From Xiphydria camelus (taxonomy: Eukaryota; Arthropoda; Insecta; Hymenoptera; Xiphydriidae): DNA of 64,000 nucleotides. A program made the position numbers and the translations under genes. The notes under the pieces are model-generated. The model had not been told where the DNA came from and made no database searches. It worked only from the letters and a program-made list of their open reading frames with translations. Each line of letters begins with the position of its first letter. Position 1 is the first letter of the stretch. Location of the stretch: assembly GCA_963678675.1 (NCBI GenBank), contig OY783193.1:17868427-17932426 (forward strand), given 5' to 3'. Shown piece after piece: positions 11,713 through 36,606 of the stretch.

Positions 11713-13852
11713 GTAACTCACCTTACACCGGTTTATATTCTAGAACACCTGGTACGTTAGGAAATTAATGCACCTATTGTGAATAATTTGAATGTACTTA
11801 CGGCAAATGAAAAGGCATCAATATGGATATACTACTTTAATTGGGCAATGCTTCATACTTTTGCCATTGGAATAAAGTACAATTGATACATATCTGAGGT
11901 ATCTTGATTAATAGGTATTTGAAATGAAATTTGGATGGTAGAAGTCGTAATAAATAATAATTACTCATTTCGTTATTTGGACTAGACTTATATCACTTGT
12001 CCCTACCGTAGATACCCGTTTTCAAAAGTGATTAATCCTCTTAACACATTTTAGCCAATTTTGGACGTATACCACTTTTCCCCAACACCAGCCATATATT
12101 TCCCGAAGAATTGAAGTCAACTATCGCTCGGAGCGTCATTACAAAGAATCGTCTGTCTGCCTTCATTTGTAATTGGCAAAATGGAAAATGTAGCAGAACG
12201 GTGAAGCAAGGAGGGATGCACTTAAAGCTTGAATTATTTAACGAAGTCGGTAGCTACGAGGCAGGTACGTATGTATACATGCATATATGACATACGACGA
12301 TGTATCAGTCACAACCACTATTTGTCCGACGTCGATGAAATTGTTGGACGTCGCGCGGAGTGCAGATAACAATTATTCTTAAATGTATCTTATTTTACAA
12401 TTAGAATGCATTCATCTGGAGGACTTACTTTATTCATCGATGGAATTATAAAACTTGAAACGAATCGTAATTTTTAATAAAAAAATCTACTGAAAATATG
12501 AACCCATGCGAGCTTGTGTACGAAACCAGCAGGGAAATTGATTTCCTGAGTAATTTTCTACATGAAACGACACGCCGGGTAGGTTCTCACGTGAGATGGT
12601 GCGTGAAGTGATGTTCTCACATAAGCTTCTTCACAGGAGACGTGTGAAGGGGTGTATCCACATAAGTTCTCACATAGGACGATTTAGGATGTAATGTACC
12701 TACATGGTTTTCCATGTGTGTATATATAGGAGATTAAATAGATATTTATGTATTCTTACTTGCAAAATGAATAAAATTATGTTATACTTCAATAATATTT
12801 CTGTTAATATTGTCGTTTGATAAATTTTGAACATCTTGGAAGTTATAAGATATTATTATTGCATTATATAATCATTCTCAACGTGTACATGCGTGCAATT
12901 CTTTCGTGATTGTATAAAACAATGTATATAAGAAAAATTAGAGATCAAGATAAAATTTATATAATTAGGTATACCTATAAAATTCGGAAAAGCCGGATCA
13001 TTTAAGACATTTATTCAATTCGCTTTACCCTGTAAAATACAAGCCCACATGAGTTCATATATGAACACGTGCGTTCGCGTTTAAAACCCCACGTGTCCTC
13101 ATACAGACCCTTACACGAAATCATTGAAATGTTCTGTACACTGAACGATGTGCGATCACGCAAGTTGTCACGCGAACCGATGATCGAATTGACGTTCCTA
13201 TGTACTATGTTCTGAGATGTTGTGTTCTCATGCAGATTCCTTAGTGGTTCTTATAAAAAAATTCTTTTTAGCTATATAATCCTGCTTATGACTTTCCAAA
13301 AAATGGTTGTTCCTGGTATGTTCATGTGTTTTACGAGAATTTATAGAACAGTGGGCTAACTTTATAGGATTCTGCAAGCTTCTCTCTCAGGGAGAAGTAC
13401 CTAATGGTGCTGATAAATCAACCACATCAAAGCGTGATCACAGGTCGCATCATCAAGTCATAGAACTAAGTGAAAAGTCCTTCCACTTGATACTCAAACC
13501 AGTTTTGTTAATGATCAGTATACCAACGCACTCTTCGACACGGTTTGACGATAAATCCCACAGGAGAATCCGAAGATTAAAATGAAACCGAAGTAAGACC
13601 AACGATTCCCATTGTCCGCGTTCCAATTTAAACCTGACATAATTTCAAGTAAAAATGGAACACTCGGCGCACTTAACACCCCAAAGCGATTTAAAAAAAA
13701 GCACCCACCTACATATCCACCTACCTGGTAATCTATATATCTATTAAACTTCAAACGCCACCTATCTGTATATCCGCTTGTCTAATTTTCTCGTGCATCT
13801 TTCTACTCTCACTCGTCGTAAATTCAACCCCGAGCGATGAAATCGACCTTAC
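11713..13852. other. No gene recognised
   Basis: AT-rich sequence without convincing exons. If the exons at 13853-13948 and 5935-6014 belong together, this is intron. Some loosely repeated TTCTCACAT words occur at 12560-12700. Confidence 0.4.
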
Positions 13853-13948
13853 CTGATAAACGTCGAGTCCGCGGTAGGACTGGAAGGTCTCGAGGAGGAG
13901 CTCGCGGTGGAGGCCGTGTTCGTCTCCTCCACGTCCATTATCGCTCAT
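13853..13948 (-). CDS. Probable first coding exon of an unidentified gene
   Basis: The minus-strand ATG at 13948 opens a 32-codon exon, MSDNGRGGDEHGLHRELLLE then TFQSYRGLDVYQ, ending exactly at the strong donor CAG|GTAAGG in phase 0. A GC-richer region lies upstream (to about 14300), as expected for a promoter, and codon choice is unlike the AT-rich surroundings. The length, ATG and consensus donor argue for a real first coding exon. I do not recognise the protein. The next exon should lie at lower coordinates; 5935-6014 is a candidate. Confidence 0.5.
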
Positions 13949-14320
13949 GCCGACGGGGGTAGAAATATCCGACGGCGAGGCGAATGGTGACCGATACGTC
14001 TATCAGAATGTGCGTGCGGATGCGAATTATCACTCACGACTCGACTCACCAATCCGAGAATTTGAAAACGGGGGTTAACAGGGTAAAAGGGAAATGGGGA
14101 GGGGGGCAGGGGTTGGTTAATCTCACGCCCGTCCGCGAGCGCGGGCTAACGGGAAACAACTGACAAGCGACATTCCCCCCACCTCGCGCCCTCCAAGACC
14201 TGCTGCGGAAAGCCACCCTGCACGCAAGCGCGAAAAAACTGGAATTAGTAAAGCGACAGCCGCCACTAGGCGAGACAAAACTATATCACGAGCCTCTTCG
14301 ACGTTCGATGAAGCGTATAT
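13949..14320 (-). promoter_or_regulatory. GC-richer putative promoter/5' UTR
   Basis: A CpG-bearing stretch upstream of the minus-strand ATG at 13948, with G/C runs (GGGGAGGGGGGCAGGGG near 14094), clearly different from flanking AT-rich DNA. No core promoter element was identified with confidence. Confidence 0.35.
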
Positions 14321-14414
14321 CACGGATAAAACTGTCGAGTGAGATAATCGATCGGGAAGTATATGTATAGAGTTGGATTAATGACGTATAAGGGCGATAT
14401 ATGCGAAATCCATT

Positions 14415-14546
14415 GGAACGATCGGAGGAGGTACAACGTGGGGTGTTTGTAGGACTTCTATTTTTGGCGATTTTTATATGTATGGGATCTATACAAAAAT
14501 ACAAGTCCTACAAATAGCCCACGTTGTACCTCCTCCGGTCGTTCCC
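14415..14546. repeat. Hairpin MITE
   Basis: Arms of about 45 bp (GGAACGATCGGAGGAGGTAC and complement) around a ~35-bp loop. Confidence 0.7.
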
Positions 14547-14699
14547 ATATAATTTGGGTAAGGAAGAATGAATTTAATTCGTTATCCTAGTACTAGATTT
14601 GAAAAAGATTCTGATATCGGAATACGACTGCAGAATTACTGTGAACTTGCATGTATTCATGGATCGCAAAATGCTTGGTACCAGAGTGATAAAAGATTG

Positions 14700-15190
14700 C
14701 TGGAAAAGTTTGCGGCAGAATATGTGCAGAGCTTGAATTGTGATTTTGGTAATAGCATATCTGAAGTCAGACTTATTACAACCTTCTGTTCTGCCCCATA
14801 GAACAGAACATATTCTGATTTCGACATTAGATCTCATCTCAGATTTACGCAACTGTAGAACCAATTTCTGCAAATCTGAGATAAAGTTGTTACTAGGGTG
14901 AACGGTGAGGGTGGTTACAAGGATAAAAATGCTCATACGAGGATAAAGCAAAGTTTATTTCAGAAAGGTCTGCAGCAGAATATGAGCAATTAATTTTGAA
15001 GTCAGGCTTATTACAACCCTCTGTTCTGCTCCATGGAGCAGAACAGATTCTGACTTTTTGACATCAAATCCGATCTCAGATTGACGCTAATTGTAGAACC
15101 AGTTTCTGTAAATCTGAGATCAAATTGTTCCTAGGGTGGACGTTAAGGGTGATTACAAGGGTAAAAATGCTCACACGAGGATAATGTAAA
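14700..15190. repeat. Tandem duplication (~240 bp) downstream of DHS
   Basis: Two diverged copies (about 14700-14942 and 14960-15190) share blocks such as GTCAGRCTTATTACAACC, CTGTTCTGC and AAATGCTCA, and each ends in AAAGTTTATTT, the complement of a poly(A) signal for a minus-strand transcript. The proximal copy abuts the DHS stop codon. Confidence 0.75.
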
Positions 15191-15191
15191 G

Positions 15192-15201
15192 TTTATTTAT
15201 T
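15192..15201 (-). terminator. DHS poly(A) signals
   Basis: On the minus strand two overlapping AATAAA hexamers (AATAAATAAA) begin about 4 bases after the DHS stop codon, giving a possible very short 3' UTR. A similar AATAAA-like word recurs in the more distal tandem copy. Confidence 0.6.
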
Positions 15202-15204
15202 GAT

Positions 15205-27905
<12,701 letters not shown>

Positions 27906-29761
27906 ATTTAATACGAAATTCCTATATTCGGTTTTACTATGAGTCACAAATAACTCGTGTTTCTTTATAATTCTATTAAATAACAATACAGGAATGGAAA
28001 AGGAATGCAATTATTGGATATTTCTAATAATAATAACATAACCCTAACCTAAAAACTAAAAATCAGGTATACTACGCAACGCTAACAACAGTTTACGGCG
28101 GGGATTTAAATACAAGAGTAAAGGGTACATTTATTTTAACACGTAAATGCGATGTATTTCAAGTCTTTAATTACAATTTTCATAGAACATTTGACCAAAG
28201 TATGCTCTAATATTCGCACGCGTTGTACCTAGGTACATACTATATACCTAGATATGTACAAACGTCACTGGGTCAATGTCGATAAACCACCAACAGTCTG
28301 CTGATAGTTATCAACTACCGGTAAAGTTGATAGCAAACTTATCGATAATTAACTGGCTGCATTTTTTAAATTCAAAAGTACAGCAAATAGGTAAGTAAAG
28401 TACAGTATTATAAGTTGTACATAGGTACTTATTGCTTCGTTGTTGTTCGTCCGATAAAAAACGATAGAATATAGCAAAAATAATTCAAAAATATCATACC
28501 CAGAGCGTGAAATAATTCGTTTTTTATAACTTTCGTATTAAATATCATAGAAACTTATAAAGATCTTATGTCGATCTTATATTGTTTTTTATGTTGTTCA
28601 ATGTGAAAATGATAAGGAACGATAGAACTCACTCAATGATATTTTTGAATCTTTTCTATAATTTTCTATCATTTTCTATCGGATATTTTTAGCAAGAAGA
28701 GAAAAGTACACAAGTACAAGTTCCATTTCTTTATGTCTGTTAGACGGTTCCCTGATAATAAAACGTTATTACTACTTCAGACTTTTTCTATTATTTTATT
28801 AAATATTTTTTTACAATTTTCTGCAGCCACTGAGCGAAACTATCGATACGCTGCCAATATCCCGCCGACGCATTTCGTTCAGACTGAAATTTTCTGCACG
28901 ATTGACTGTTAGGGTTCGGCCTTCATAATTTTCTTAGAAACGATTTCTAGGCTCTGCACATCGTTGGAATCTACCATCTAGAATCAATGACGCGTATGCC
29001 AGAGGTTTGCCAGAATTATATTATTTTCTCGAAAAAGATACGCTATATTCATATTTCATTTATGTATGTTGCACGAGATCGCATCTAGATAAACCTATAT
29101 ACCGAAAATACTTTTTATTAAGTACCTACCTACTTTACTCCAATTTTTTTAATACTCACATTTTGTTCGACATTCATTACATTTCGCTTATCTGGCAATA
29201 TTTTCAAATTTTAAATTATTTTCACACATATAAGTTGCATAATAGAAGCGCTTCTTCTCCAAACAGATATTTGAAGACTTTCAAAGTTTCGATGACGAAA
29301 TCATCATACTGCTGTCATGGGCATCCACAATTTACGTCCTCGCACGCTAACTACTGTCATTGACATCATTTCATTGAATAATACTTCACTTTTACCGCTT
29401 CGATCGGACTGCCTTCCATTGCATACGAGATGTTCAATTTTTGTTGAAGCGATCGTTTTTCTCAAGCGTAAAGTACTCGCTGAACGTGCAGGATAGTGTT
29501 ATAAAGGTGAGTTAAAATTAGCCAGCGACAAAATATCCTATCTGAAATGCTAAATGTCAGGCTATAAAGAGGAAATACGGTTTCAAAATTCTGATTGTAT
29601 AGAACTAAATTATAATCGATAAAAAAAACTATAAAAACTTGCTCACAATTAATAAAATCGAAGTTACATAATTTAAAACTCCGCACGGACACCTTTCTTA
29701 TTCGGTAGTCTCCCGTAACACCGGTAAGTTCGCAAAGTCAGGGGCCCCCGCCATGGCTTCT
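27906..29761. other. Intergenic, DHS upstream region
   Basis: AT-rich DNA between divergently oriented DHS and sgl. It probably holds the DHS promoter close to 27906-28100. No further exon, RNA gene or well-formed element recognised. Confidence 0.4.
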
Positions 29762-29876
29762 AAAAACGTAAGCAGTAACAGTAAGGATTGACCAATCAGA
29801 AAGCCTGTTTAAGCATAATTCCGTAAGAATGATATTTCTGGTTGGTCAATCCTTACTGTTACTGCTTACGTTTTTT
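29762..29876. repeat. Hairpin MITE
   Basis: About 41-bp arms (AACGTAAGCAGTAACAGTAA and complement, including CCAATC) around a 32-bp loop. Probably a MITE rather than a pre-miRNA: the arms are too long and too perfect. Confidence 0.65.
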
Positions 29877-29999
29877 CACGTGTGATGGCCTTAAGGTGTC
29901 CGCGCAGTTTGTCTATGTCCGTTTTGCTATCTACTGGTTACATATCAGGTGCATAACACTTAACAGTTTGCTAGGAGGTACTATACTGTGATTCGAATA

Positions 30000-30391
30000 C
30001 ACTATTCGCAGGTATTGGTTTCTTGAACGCTACATTGTTGCCAAACGTTCTGACAGCTTAGCCAACCACGTTGCCACAGTTCTCGTTGCGTTTGCGGCCT
30101 AGGATGCTTCGTATTCCTACCTCTGCATCGTATCACGTCGTGTTTCTCTCCTGGAACGATTCAGTGTGTGCTTTGTGTGTGCTACGGTCGGAGAGGGATG
30201 GGTGTCGTTTGTCGTGACACGTTATCACGTTCTCTCGATGACGTTTAGTTTGGGAGAATCAAAGATTCGAAACTAGCCGGTCTTCGCGTCGGACGAAATT
30301 GCAGGCCATCGGATTCCAGTTTCCCCGATACAGCGGCAGATATTGAAGGCCCGGTGCTACCGTACCCGGAGGATTCCTGTTAATTTCGCAG
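30000..30391 (+). promoter_or_regulatory. Probable sgl promoter and noncoding first exon
   Basis: A GC-richer patch with CpGs, an initiator-like TTCAGTGTG near 30158 and no sustained frame, ending at the good donor TTCGCAG|GTAAAT (30391/30392). sgl's ATG is only 28 bases after an acceptor at 34469, so an upstream noncoding exon is required and this is the best candidate. The strand and position are inferred. Confidence 0.4.
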
Positions 30392-31180
30392 GTAAATTAT
30401 GCGGCTTTTAAGCCTTTATACACGGCGGGAAATTGTGCATTAAACTCAGACGGCACGAAATATTTACAGAACGTCGGAAACAAGTTGGAAAATATCTGCT
30501 ATACGCGTAGTACGATATTTCAGGCATAGTTATTCACCAAACAATAAAAATAATGCTTTACATATAATTTAGAAATATTAAATGTGTTTGAAAAATATTC
30601 ATAAACAAATATACCTACATTTGATATTTATTCGACTGTAATTTATAAATATTTTGAAGGTTGGAAAAAGTTTCTTTACATCAAATTTAACAAATATTTA
30701 ATTGAAAAGTAAAAAACTCATATTAAAAATAAAACAAAGTATTATTTGGTTAACTCTTACTTAATAGTTAATTAATAGTACTTATAAGATGGTATATAGT
30801 AGTATCTAGTAGTGTTTATTCTCCCATGTATAGCTTTCGCCTTTTACATTTTCACTCGCCCCCTCCTTTTCACCTTATTGACTAGATATACATACATTCC
30901 TATACAATCACATACCTATAAGATGGTATACATAATGTTATAAATTCTTTGAATCTACCAAAACTTTAAATTTTATTTTAAATTTTGTATTCCATTTTTT
31001 ACTCGTATTCTTTTTTATCGCAATTTCAATTTGTGGCAATACTTACTTTCTCGTATTTCATGAAATTTAGTATTTGTTCTTTTTAGTAAATTGTATCACA
31101 GGAACCTTTATTTGAAAGGATTTTGCGTTTTGTTTATTTAAATTTGCACTGATAAAATTATAAATAGTATGATATATAAA

Positions 31181-31705
31181 GGGTTTTCCAATAAGGGCGT
31201 CAGAAGTTTAAACTTAAACACAATGATAACTACAAGTGATAATTCATTAATCTTTTATTCATTTTTAAGAACTATCTCTGCCATTATGTTTTGGAAATAA
31301 TGTTGTTTAAATGACCTCCCTGACTTCGTCTAGTTTCATGCATTTTGGAAGCCCAATTCTCCACTACTTGTTGACACATCACGTGGTATTTAAGGTCTTG
31401 AATTGTTCGGGGCTTATTTCTGTAAACTAGAGATTGATTTCACATAACCCCATAGAAAATAGTCCAAGGGTGTAAGGTCGCATGACTTTGGTGGCCAGTT
31501 TACATCAGCATTTCTCGAAATAACGCGTCCGGGAAACTTCGTGCAATAAAGAGATTGTCTTATGAGCAGTGGCAAGTGGCACCGACTTGTTGAAAAAAAA
31601 CATTGTTTATATCCATATTTCCGTCCACGAGACCGCTCCGTTGGTCGATTATGTCGACCATAAATTACTCGCAATGCTCGAAATGTCGGCGAACCGAACA
31701 CTCAT
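31181..31705 (-). pseudogene. Tc1/mariner-superfamily transposase fragment
   Basis: Minus-strand segments FPGRVISRNADVNWPPKSCD and LTPLDYFLWGYVKS are the hallmark C-terminal catalytic region of an insect mariner-like DDE family. Weaker TIQDLK-like and NWASKMHET.RSQGGHL-like words follow to about 31300. Several frameshifts. The left terminus may be GGGTTTTCCAATAAGGGCG at 31182; the right end is lost beneath the following MITE. Confidence 0.75.
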
Positions 31706-31751
31706 TTTTATAGTAAATACGAATAATTTCTACTCGCTGTTGAATTGTGTA

Positions 31752-32275
31752 CCATACCCGGTTTCACGTAAGTGGTTGACATAGGAATCGTGCGAGTGCG
31801 AGTGCGAGTGAGAACGCGGATTAACACTGGTGAACCCTTAGAGTTTCTCTGTCGCACATTCTCCGTCCTTCTCTAACTTGTCCAGTTGGAGTGTGCGACA
31901 GAGAAACTCTTATGGGTTCACCAGTGTTAATCCGCGTTCTCACTCGCACTCGCACGATTCGTATGTCAACAACTTACGTGAAGACCGGGTATGTCCGCGA
32001 TCAAACCTACCATAGCAAAATTGCGAGTTTTGCATGAGCACCCCCGTGGGTCTCCTCGTCCAATAGAATCACCGGAGAAGCGTGAATGCGCATGCGTAGT
32101 CATCCGCGGGTGTTGGCGTCGTCAGCAAGTTTTGAACTTGCTGACGACGCCAACGCGGATGACTACGCATGCGCATTCACGCTTCTCCGGTGATTCTATT
32201 GGACGAGGAGACCCACGGGGGTGCTCATGCAAAACTCGCAATTTTGCTATGGTCTGATTGATCGCGGACATACGG
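31752..32275. mobile_element. Long palindromic MITE (CCGTATG-type ends)
   Basis: Right end ...CGCGGACATACGG flanked by TA (32276-32277); left end CCA-TA, interrupted, then TGTCCGCGATC from 31992, flanked by TA (31750-31751). Apart from the insertion it is an almost perfect inverted repeat of about 140-bp arms with nearly no loop. Confidence 0.85.
31757..31989. mobile_element. MITE inserted in the TIR of its neighbour
   Basis: Inverted ends CCCGGTTTCACGTAAGTGGT and near-complement, arms about 100 bp (AACGCGGATTAACACTGGTG), flanked by TA at 31755-31756 and 31990-31991. The target is the TA at positions 4-5 of the enclosing MITE. Confidence 0.85.
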
Positions 32276-32406
32276 TATATGAAATATATTATACACACTA
32301 GACCATTTGCACGCGCAAGCGCGCGCCTAAAACGTATTTCATAACGACATTTACATTTACTTCAACACTAATTTTATCAAATTGAATTTCCCCGCTTTAA
32401 CTATAT

Positions 32407-32514
32407 CGATATCGATTATCAACCAACCAATGGCGGTAGGTGACCACGACTTTCGATTATCGATATCGATCGTCAACCAACCAATGGGGATAGGTGACCA
32501 CGACTTTCGATTAT
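32407..32514. repeat. 54-bp tandem duplication with CCAAT boxes
   Basis: Two units (32407-32460, 32461-32514) share CGATATCGAT, CAACCAACCAATGG and AGGTGACCACGACTTTCGAT. Located between the putative sgl first exon and its coding exons, so possibly intronic regulatory DNA. Confidence 0.85.
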
Positions 32515-33889
32515 ATCGCGTTGGATTTTATTAGATAGGATAAAAAAATGACAATCCTACGTATATAAAAAATTTTGAATATTTTCCACGTATAATATCA
32601 CATTATTCTATGAATATACGGAATATTCGAAACCAATGTTCCATGAATATCGATACAATATTTGTTTGTTGCCTGAAAAGTTTCGTTTAACTATTCATTA
32701 TCGATTGGTTCGTGCTCATCGAGCGCATTCCGCGCGTTTAACGTAATCTCCCTTTTCGTTGAAAAACAAAATGCATTAACTTATCTAAATCAATGAGACG
32801 TGCAGAAGCTGGCGGTAATATATAATTATCGTGTAATGTAAATATTATTATATTATATAAGAATGTGGTACGATAAGAGATTATCACGGTATACAATGAA
32901 ACTGGCTGTTTTGCGCTTGCATTTGGCGCGAAACTTTAAAGAGTTTTTTTTGATAACCGTAATATCTACAGAAGTTAATTTAATTATTTCAGTTTTTGCA
33001 CCTTCTTAATACTTAAGTACGTAGATAGAAAAGGTTTATCACGCAAAGAAATGATTTGCCCGAATATACTTACAGCATTATGATGAAATTAATTTTTTGC
33101 CAAGTAATTTTTTTTATTTCAAGTCATAATACAGTATGTCCGAGTTCAAAATATACTTTTGCACTCCACTGTACAGTACATTACTTGAGGAAATCTGTAT
33201 ATCTAAGGTATATTATATCAAAGGCAGTAAAATATATCTGGTATCGATTAATTGAAGAAACGGCTAATCTATGATACGGGTATCATTTCTCTGATACTGA
33301 AAGTGTAGAAAGTTCTGAATGTGACTCTTCATTGACATATTCAATACTGTACATAACACAGTATCAATGAAGCTAGAATCTTACCAGGCTGACCAGCGAT
33401 CCGGAGAATCCGGGAAGTCTTGAAAAAGTTATACATTTTTTTAAGTCTGGACAAATCATGGAAATGTCATTGAATTTTGCAACATTTCCTAAAAAATATT
33501 TGCACATTTATGTCATTAAGCTCATTGTTGAATCCACCGGTAGTATGATTACGTTTTAAACGTAAGCACATATTAAGCCCCTCTCGTCTTCCTTTATTCG
33601 ATGAAACCTTGCATTATTAATGTATGGTCTCTAATGACCAAATAAGTTTAATATATTTTGAAGCAATATCTCGTCCAGGGATATTAAAACTTAGTTCAAT
33701 TAGCCATCTACAATCGGTTGCCAAATAAAATAAGTTATATTCAGAGGCATCGCTAGTAAATAGCAGATATACGTATACATTTCATATTGGATAGTGTTGG
33801 TGCATAAGTCCTACAACTTAGCATAGAAGTGTGCATCTGTGATAGATCACTCCAACGGAGATTTTTCTCTACAAAATAACTGCCAAACT

Positions 33890-34160
33890 TCTGCGAAAAA
33901 TTGCCGAAAGTCTGTTGTTTCTTTGCAAATGTTCAAATTTTAAGAGCTGGCAGAGATTTCGGCAGATATGGGAGAGTTAGCAGATATTTTGGTAGAGTTT
34001 GCAAGAATTTCGTCAAAGTTCACACAGTTGGTAGAGATTTTGAAAAATTTCTGCTGACATTGCGGACTTTGACGAAATGTTTGCCAACTCTGCTAAATTC
34101 TCTGCCAGCTCTACCAGCTACGAATTTTGGCCGAGATTTGGCAGAGAGAAAGTTCCACTA
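33890..34160. repeat. Degenerate short repeats
   Basis: Many variants of GGCAGAGATTT / TTGGTAGAGATTT and their complements make this stretch quasi-repetitive. No coding evidence. Confidence 0.5.
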
Positions 34161-34497
34161 GGGCACCTCAGTTTCCCTCCGCGAAGAATCGAAATGAGGG
34201 CCAGAAGTAGGGGGCGGCCAATAAACCCAGTCACTAATTGTTCCAGGTTTTACTATACGTAGGTTTCTTTGTTTTTTGTTACAATGCGAATTTCCTACCT
34301 GTTATTATGAATTACGTAGATAATTCATAGTACAGAAGACATAGGTCGAGCCTAATTTTATCGCTGTATCACGATGGAATAACGACCAGCCTTTCTTTAT
34401 AAAGAATTTTTATACGTTGCTAATTCACATCCAATTCACCGGCAACTGAAATGATATTTGTCTTTTTAGGCTGAAGCAAGAAAGAACGATAACGAAG

Positions 34498-36606
34498 ATG
34501 GTGATCGAGAAGATCTGCGGTGTCGGGGCAGGCTATGTAGGCGGTCCAACCTGCAGCGTGATAGCCTTGAAATGTCCTGGAATCAAGGTGACGGTGGTCG
34601 ATAAGAGTAAAGACAGAATAGCTCAGTGGAATTCAGAAAAGTTGCCGATTTACGAGCCCGGCTTGGATGAGGTCGTACAAATGTGTCGGGGGAAAAACCT
34701 TTTCTTCTCCACCGACATTGAAACTGCCATAAAGGAAGCTGATTTGATTTTCATCTCGGTGAACACGCCTACCAAGACCTTCGGCAATGGGAAAGGCAGG
34801 GCAGCCGACCTCAAGTACGTCGAGAGCGCGGCAAGGATGATCGCCCAAATCGCTACGGGAAATAAGATCGTAGTTGAGAAAAGCACTGTGCCAGTCAGGG
34901 CCGCCGAGAGCATCATGAATATTCTCAGAGCTAATCACAAGCCTGGCGTTTCATATCAGGTAAAATTAAAGCTTCACGAATCGAAACGAAAGATGATTTT
35001 CATTCCAAGGATGAATCGATTACTTCTAGTATCACTCAAGTCGCAAGGTATTTGGGAGAATAAAATTTCGATACGAACTCTTCTTTTTCTTCGCAGATCT
35101 TATCGAATCCAGAATTTTTAGCGGAGGGAACTGCCATTCACGACTTAATAAATGCCGACCGCGTGCTAATAGGCGGTGAAGATTCGGTCGAAGGTCAAGC
35201 CGCTATTGAAGAATTGTGTAAAGTTTACGAGCACTGGATCCCCAGAGAAAATATCCTGACGACCAATACTTGGAGTTCAGAATTATCGAAACTGGTATGA
35301 ATTCATCTTGTTCGAATAAACGGTATACCGTCTGTAAAAACTCCAGTAAATTATTCGGAATAATTTCCCCCCACAATTTAATTTACATACACATTGCAGT
35401 TAGTACTTCGAAACCTAATGTGGCGGTGCCTATAGTCTGATCGCTTTCCCTCCCCTTTTAGGCTGCAAATGCTTTCTTGGCCCAGCGTATATCAAGTATA
35501 AACTCCTTATCGGCAGTTTGCGAAGTTACTGGTGCCGATGTTTCCGAAGTTGCACGAGCCGTCGGACTCGATTCTCGAATCGGTTCTAAGTTCCTTCAAG
35601 CGTCGGTTGGATTTGGTGGTTCCTGCTTCCAAAAAGACATCCTCAATTTGGTTTACATCTGCGAGTGCCTCAATTTGCCGGAAGTAGCAGCTTATTGGCA
35701 GCAAGTAATAGACATGAACGAATACCAAAAATCTCGGTTCTCAGCCAAGGTGATAGAGTCGCTCTTCAATACCGTGACGGATAAACACATCGCAATACTT
35801 GGATTTGCATTTAAGAAGAATACTGGCGATACTCGGGAATCGGCGGCCATTCACGTAGCCAAAACATTACTCGACGAAGGAGCTAAATTACACATTTACG
35901 ATCCAAAGGTAATTAATTTGAAGAGCGCGCTCGTTGTGCAATGAGATTGTACTGTGAAATTTACGAGTAGCGGATCGCCGTGTATTGCTGATCAAACTCT
36001 TCATCGAAAATTGTCGACAGAGAGAAAAATAAAAAGAAGTGCGACCTCCTGAAAGTTAAAAACTAAAAAGACAGTCCTAACTCAATACTGTATCAATGAG
36101 ACTTGACGATACTTGAACAGTTATACAATCACTTTTTCTTCATGAAATAATCATCATAGTCTCTATTGTGTGTGTGCAGGTAGAGGAATCGCAAATTCTC
36201 GACGATCTAACTCATCACAGCGTTACGGAAAATCCAGTATACGTGAAGAGCCGTATTGAAATTTATAAGGATGCTTATACAGCAACGAAAGACACTCACG
36301 CTATCGTCTTATGCACGGAATGGGATGAATTCATGGTACGTATGAAGATGTTACAGACGAAGTAAAATCTGATGATTTTATAAGCCTATGGTACGAATAG
36401 TTGTACAATCTATACTTTCAAAATTTAAGGAACTGGATTTCCTGCGGATATATTCCAACATGATGAAACCAGCTTATATTTTCGACGGAAGAAAGATTTT
36501 GGATCATGATAGGCTACAGAAAATTGGTTTTATCGTGCAGACGATTGGCAAGAAGTTAATGAGAACTGCGATATCCAGGGCTTGGGGTAGTCAGGCACAA
36601 ATTTAA
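34498..36606 (+). CDS. sgl: UDP-glucose 6-dehydrogenase, five coding exons
   Basis: Oxidises UDP-glucose twice with NAD+ to UDP-glucuronate, the donor for heparan/chondroitin chains; cytosolic. Exons 34498-34959, 35097-35294, 35462-35908, 36180-36335, 36430-36606, all phase 0, total 479 residues (fly about 476, human 494). The Rossmann motif GAGYVG is at residues 10-15. Further motifs: [61 protein letters not shown]. The catalytic Cys275 lies in [11 protein letters not shown] with Lys219 and Asp279 as in human (offset -1). The C-terminal UDP-binding part has [17 protein letters not shown]. Small oddity: [11 protein letters not shown] where most relatives have FKKDTGDTRES. The ATG follows an acceptor at 34469 by 28 bases and matches the family start. 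Confidence 0.95.

Noticed and set aside
14574..14951. 125-codon minus-strand frame
   Set aside because: Falls in the tandem repeat beyond the DHS 3' end; no protein similarity and the second copy does not keep the frame.
27906..28010. Longer DHS N terminus from the ATG at 28010
   Set aside because: The extra 35 residues are hydrophobic/basic and unlike the family; the ATG at 27905 gives the expected length.
29762..29876. microRNA precursor
   Set aside because: The stem is perfect and too long, with a large loop; MITE is simpler.
34633..34938. Minus-strand frames over sgl exon 1
   Set aside because: Antisense to the conserved dehydrogenase exon.
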